Assembly (NCBI GenBank): GCA_017311315.1
Contig: CM029647.1
Span: 8,885,077-8,949,076 of the forward strand
Source: Dendrocalamus latiflorus
Lineage: Eukaryota; Streptophyta; Magnoliopsida; Poales; Poaceae
Direction: 5' to 3'
DNA length: 64,000 nucleotides
This document shows, one piece after another, positions 61,601 through 64,000 of the stretch. Position 1 is the first letter of the stretch, and each line of letters begins with the position of its first letter. Under the pieces are notes generated by a model. The model saw only the letters and a program-made list of their open reading frames with translations. It made no database searches and was not told where the DNA came from. The position numbers were made by a program, and so were the translations under genes.

Positions 61601-64000
61601 AAGCGTAACAAAAAGAAAATAGTAAACGCTTACGTAATTCATTCATCACAATCATTATCGGTTTTTAATAATCTCCTAAGAGAGTTTCCGATCAGACCAA
61701 GAGAACATACGTGAATCAATTGACTATTGGGAGGAGAAAAAATTACTATTTGCGTCGGTTCTCTTCTGACGCAAGGCTTCATTGAAAAATGCACATGAGG
61801 AACCTCAACTATTCTATTTTCTACCAGAAAAGCCATTGGGTTTGTTTTTAGGGCTTCGGTTCATGAGTTTTGCCCAAAATTTTTGTCTTTTGGCTATTTG
61901 TGTGAGAGAATACACTTGCGTATGATTTTAGCCGATTTAGATGAAGTCACTACAGTATCTATTATGATCGGCTTGTACACTCCACCTTAAAAAGATACCT
62001 ATTTAAAAGATATTCACCGTAAAAAACCAAAAGACAGAAGCTGAAAAAAAAGACCTGTTATTGATTAGCATTGTTCTATTCCTATGGGTTATGGCTTATA
62101 CTTTTGCGGGTACTATTTATAAAACACCCACCAAATGCCTTCATAGATGTAATGATGTATAATGTATTTATCAGACATTCATATATTCCCTCCCTTATAT
62201 CGATGGAAAGTTACTTAACAAATGAGATCAGACTCAACCTCAAAAGCCAACACGTATATAAAAGCTTAGTCAAAACACACCAAAACTAACATAGTTTTGA
62301 GTTTTGACCATCTCTAGACTCCCAACCCAAAAGCCGTATGAAACAAAACCAGATTTTCAGAAGATTTGAAATTTTCATGTGAATTTGATCCTTTGTGATT
62401 TCTAGCCAATTTCCTCACCCAATCTCACCATCTAGGCCTTAAGATCCATGCTACATTGCCTCAACGGCCAATTCTTGCGCCGACACTGTTCATCACCTGA
62501 AAATAAAATCACCGCCGCCCCTATTTTGTCACCGCCGGATCTCTCTCGCTGGCTCTCACGTCTTCTCGCGCCTTCCCGCCGCAGCCTCGCTGCTGCAACC
62601 GGTCAGAGGATGTACCACCTTGTCTCTCCCACCTCTGACACCCTCTTAATTGCATCGGCGACGTGTCAGCCCCGCCAGCCGAACTCGCAGCTGCCGTAAC
62701 CTTTCCGCACTATGTTTTCCTCTAGTTGACTGGCCATTTTGCGTCGCAAACCGCCATGCTGCCCTGCCAGCCACTGCCAGATCATGTATGACTACCCTGA
62801 CACCTGACACACTTTTTGACGACCGCAACTCTCACTTAGTCGAGCCACCACGACAAATTCACCACCGCCATCCAAATTCGTTCTCTCTGCCCTAATCCGC
62901 CAATTTGACTCACCTCTGACTGCCTTTGACCACAGCAAATACTACGTCCGAGATAACTCGTACCTCCCCTTATGCCCTTCCTTCATAGTCGTAAACCCCA
63001 CCACCTTGTCGGCCACCCTGTTTTCTCTCTGACCACTGCCTTGTCGACTTCCCTGCTCTATCTTTATTCTCACAGCCGTCGCCTAACACACTGCATCACC
63101 TTTTGACCACCGTAATGCCACGCCTGAGGCAACCTATAACTCCCCTCTCTTAGCCACACCGTGCCTTCCCACACCTTCCCGACCACTGCCATGCACCATT
63201 GCCGCCTTAGCCCTGCCCCTGTGCTGAACCGCCATGGCACGGCTATAAAAGCCTGAGACCCCCTCCAAACATTGCTCAAGAATCCAATGAACCACCACCA
63301 CACCCGAATTGAGTTTTCAACCGAAGCCTCACCGACGACTGCCTGAAGACCTCAAAGTAAGCCAAGTCTCAATTCCGTTTATTCAATCGATTACATTCCA
63401 ATTGCTTCCACCTGTAGCACCCTTACACTCCCAGAAACATAACCGAAGCCTTGCCATAGCTTCCCGAAACCTCTCCCGCCCTGGCAACTAGCGCCGCCGC
63501 TCGACAATGGAGCCTCACCGTGGACAGCCCAACACAGCCATTCCTGACCTGAGCCATCACTTTTCTAAGCTTTCTCTAACCCCAGTGATGCCCAAACCCT
63601 AACGCTATCGTCTGATTAACCCATCGTTAATCCCTGTCCATTCAAGAGCTCAGAGAAGAGGAGACCTCGCCGCCAGCGAACACCAACTCCCCAGCTATTG
63701 CCAAACCCCAAAATGAAAACCACCAGACACTAGGGACCCACCATGGTCATCGATTGATGTTTCGACCACAGATTCCTCGATCGCTCTGTCGCCTGAAATC
63801 TCCAGCTGCTCCCCTATTTCAACTCGGACCGTTCCGCCGCTTGAAGTCTTCGACCACCTTGTAGTCAAGAGAGATTTCAATCGCGTCGTTTCGAGTCCTA
63901 AGCAACACCGCTCGTACGCCGTTCGATGCTATTAAATCGCTCGACCGTCGTTCGATGTCTTAAGCCACCTAGACGCCATCCAAACCCCACAACTACTCGA
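61601..64000. other. Unassigned right end of the window
   Basis: At 61860-62065 there is a weak inverted structure with TTTTGTCTTTTGGCT and CAAAAGACAGAAGC, possibly another MITE. From about 62440 to the end the + strand is C-rich with Pro/Ser/Arg/Thr-rich open frames of up to 83 codons and repeated GCCGTCG, GACCAC and CACCGCC words. It resembles the untranslated leader of a retroelement or the GC-rich 5' side of a gene beyond the window, but no domain or boundary supports either. Confidence 0.4.

Overview
This is nuclear DNA from a flowering plant, almost certainly a grass (Poaceae) and probably a panicoid. The genes are intron-rich with GT-AG junctions, coding 5' ends are very GC-rich, and MITEs, Copia LTR elements, a CACTA element and an L1 LINE are dense. 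No prokaryotic or viral signal was seen. All calls come from reading the sequence; no database was searched.

Three genes look intact. (1) A RETICULATA-RELATED (DUF3411) plastid membrane protein, 3939-7068 on +, 8 exons, 384 aa. (2) A C-type cyclin-dependent kinase (CDKC, CDK9-like), 32546-35865 on +, 12 exons, 516 aa. (3) The chloroplast SRP receptor cpFtsY, 36517-42896 on -, 11 exons, 364 aa, with a 3.6-kb L1 LINE in intron 8. Every exon boundary of these three could be placed with phase preserved. CDKC and cpFtsY converge, with about 650 bp between their stop codons.

The other recognisable genes are broken, mostly by transposons whose ends can be placed to the base. They are a DUF247 fragment and a flavanone 3-hydroxylase fragment joined by a solo LTR (about 8.6-10.9 kb); a CYP71-type P450 with a MITE in exon 1, a lost splice acceptor and a complete Copia element in exon 2 (17.9-25.5 kb); an RRP12-like fragment interrupted by an inverted MITE pair (29.8-31.4 kb); a GH9 endoglucanase with a hAT MITE and several frameshifts (44.7-46.8 kb); and a CRM-domain gene with a Tourist-type MITE exactly in the CRM-coding exon (57.8-60.1 kb).

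The mobile layer includes: a hAT element at 560-1413; a second hAT-like element carrying ORFs at 2325-3509; a nested MITE pair at 11291-11724; solo LTRs at 9450-9848 and 12391-13291; a CACTA element at 15591-17696; Copia-1 at 19386-25038; a MITE at 25607-25885; a gag remnant at 27.5-28.4 kb; a LINE at 36986-40575; Copia-2 at 48463-55773, whose LTRs are nearly identical although its coding region is badly decayed; a small non-coding LTR element at 56053-57702; and a Stowaway-like MITE at 61364-61600. The first ~2.3 kb and the last ~2.4 kb hold no gene I can support.

No new multi-gene system was found. The most unusual points are the precise insertional inactivations, the contrast between young LTRs and a dead polyprotein in Copia-2, a cluster of three in-frame amber codons around the zinc knuckles of Copia-1, and an inverted MITE pair able to form a long hairpin.
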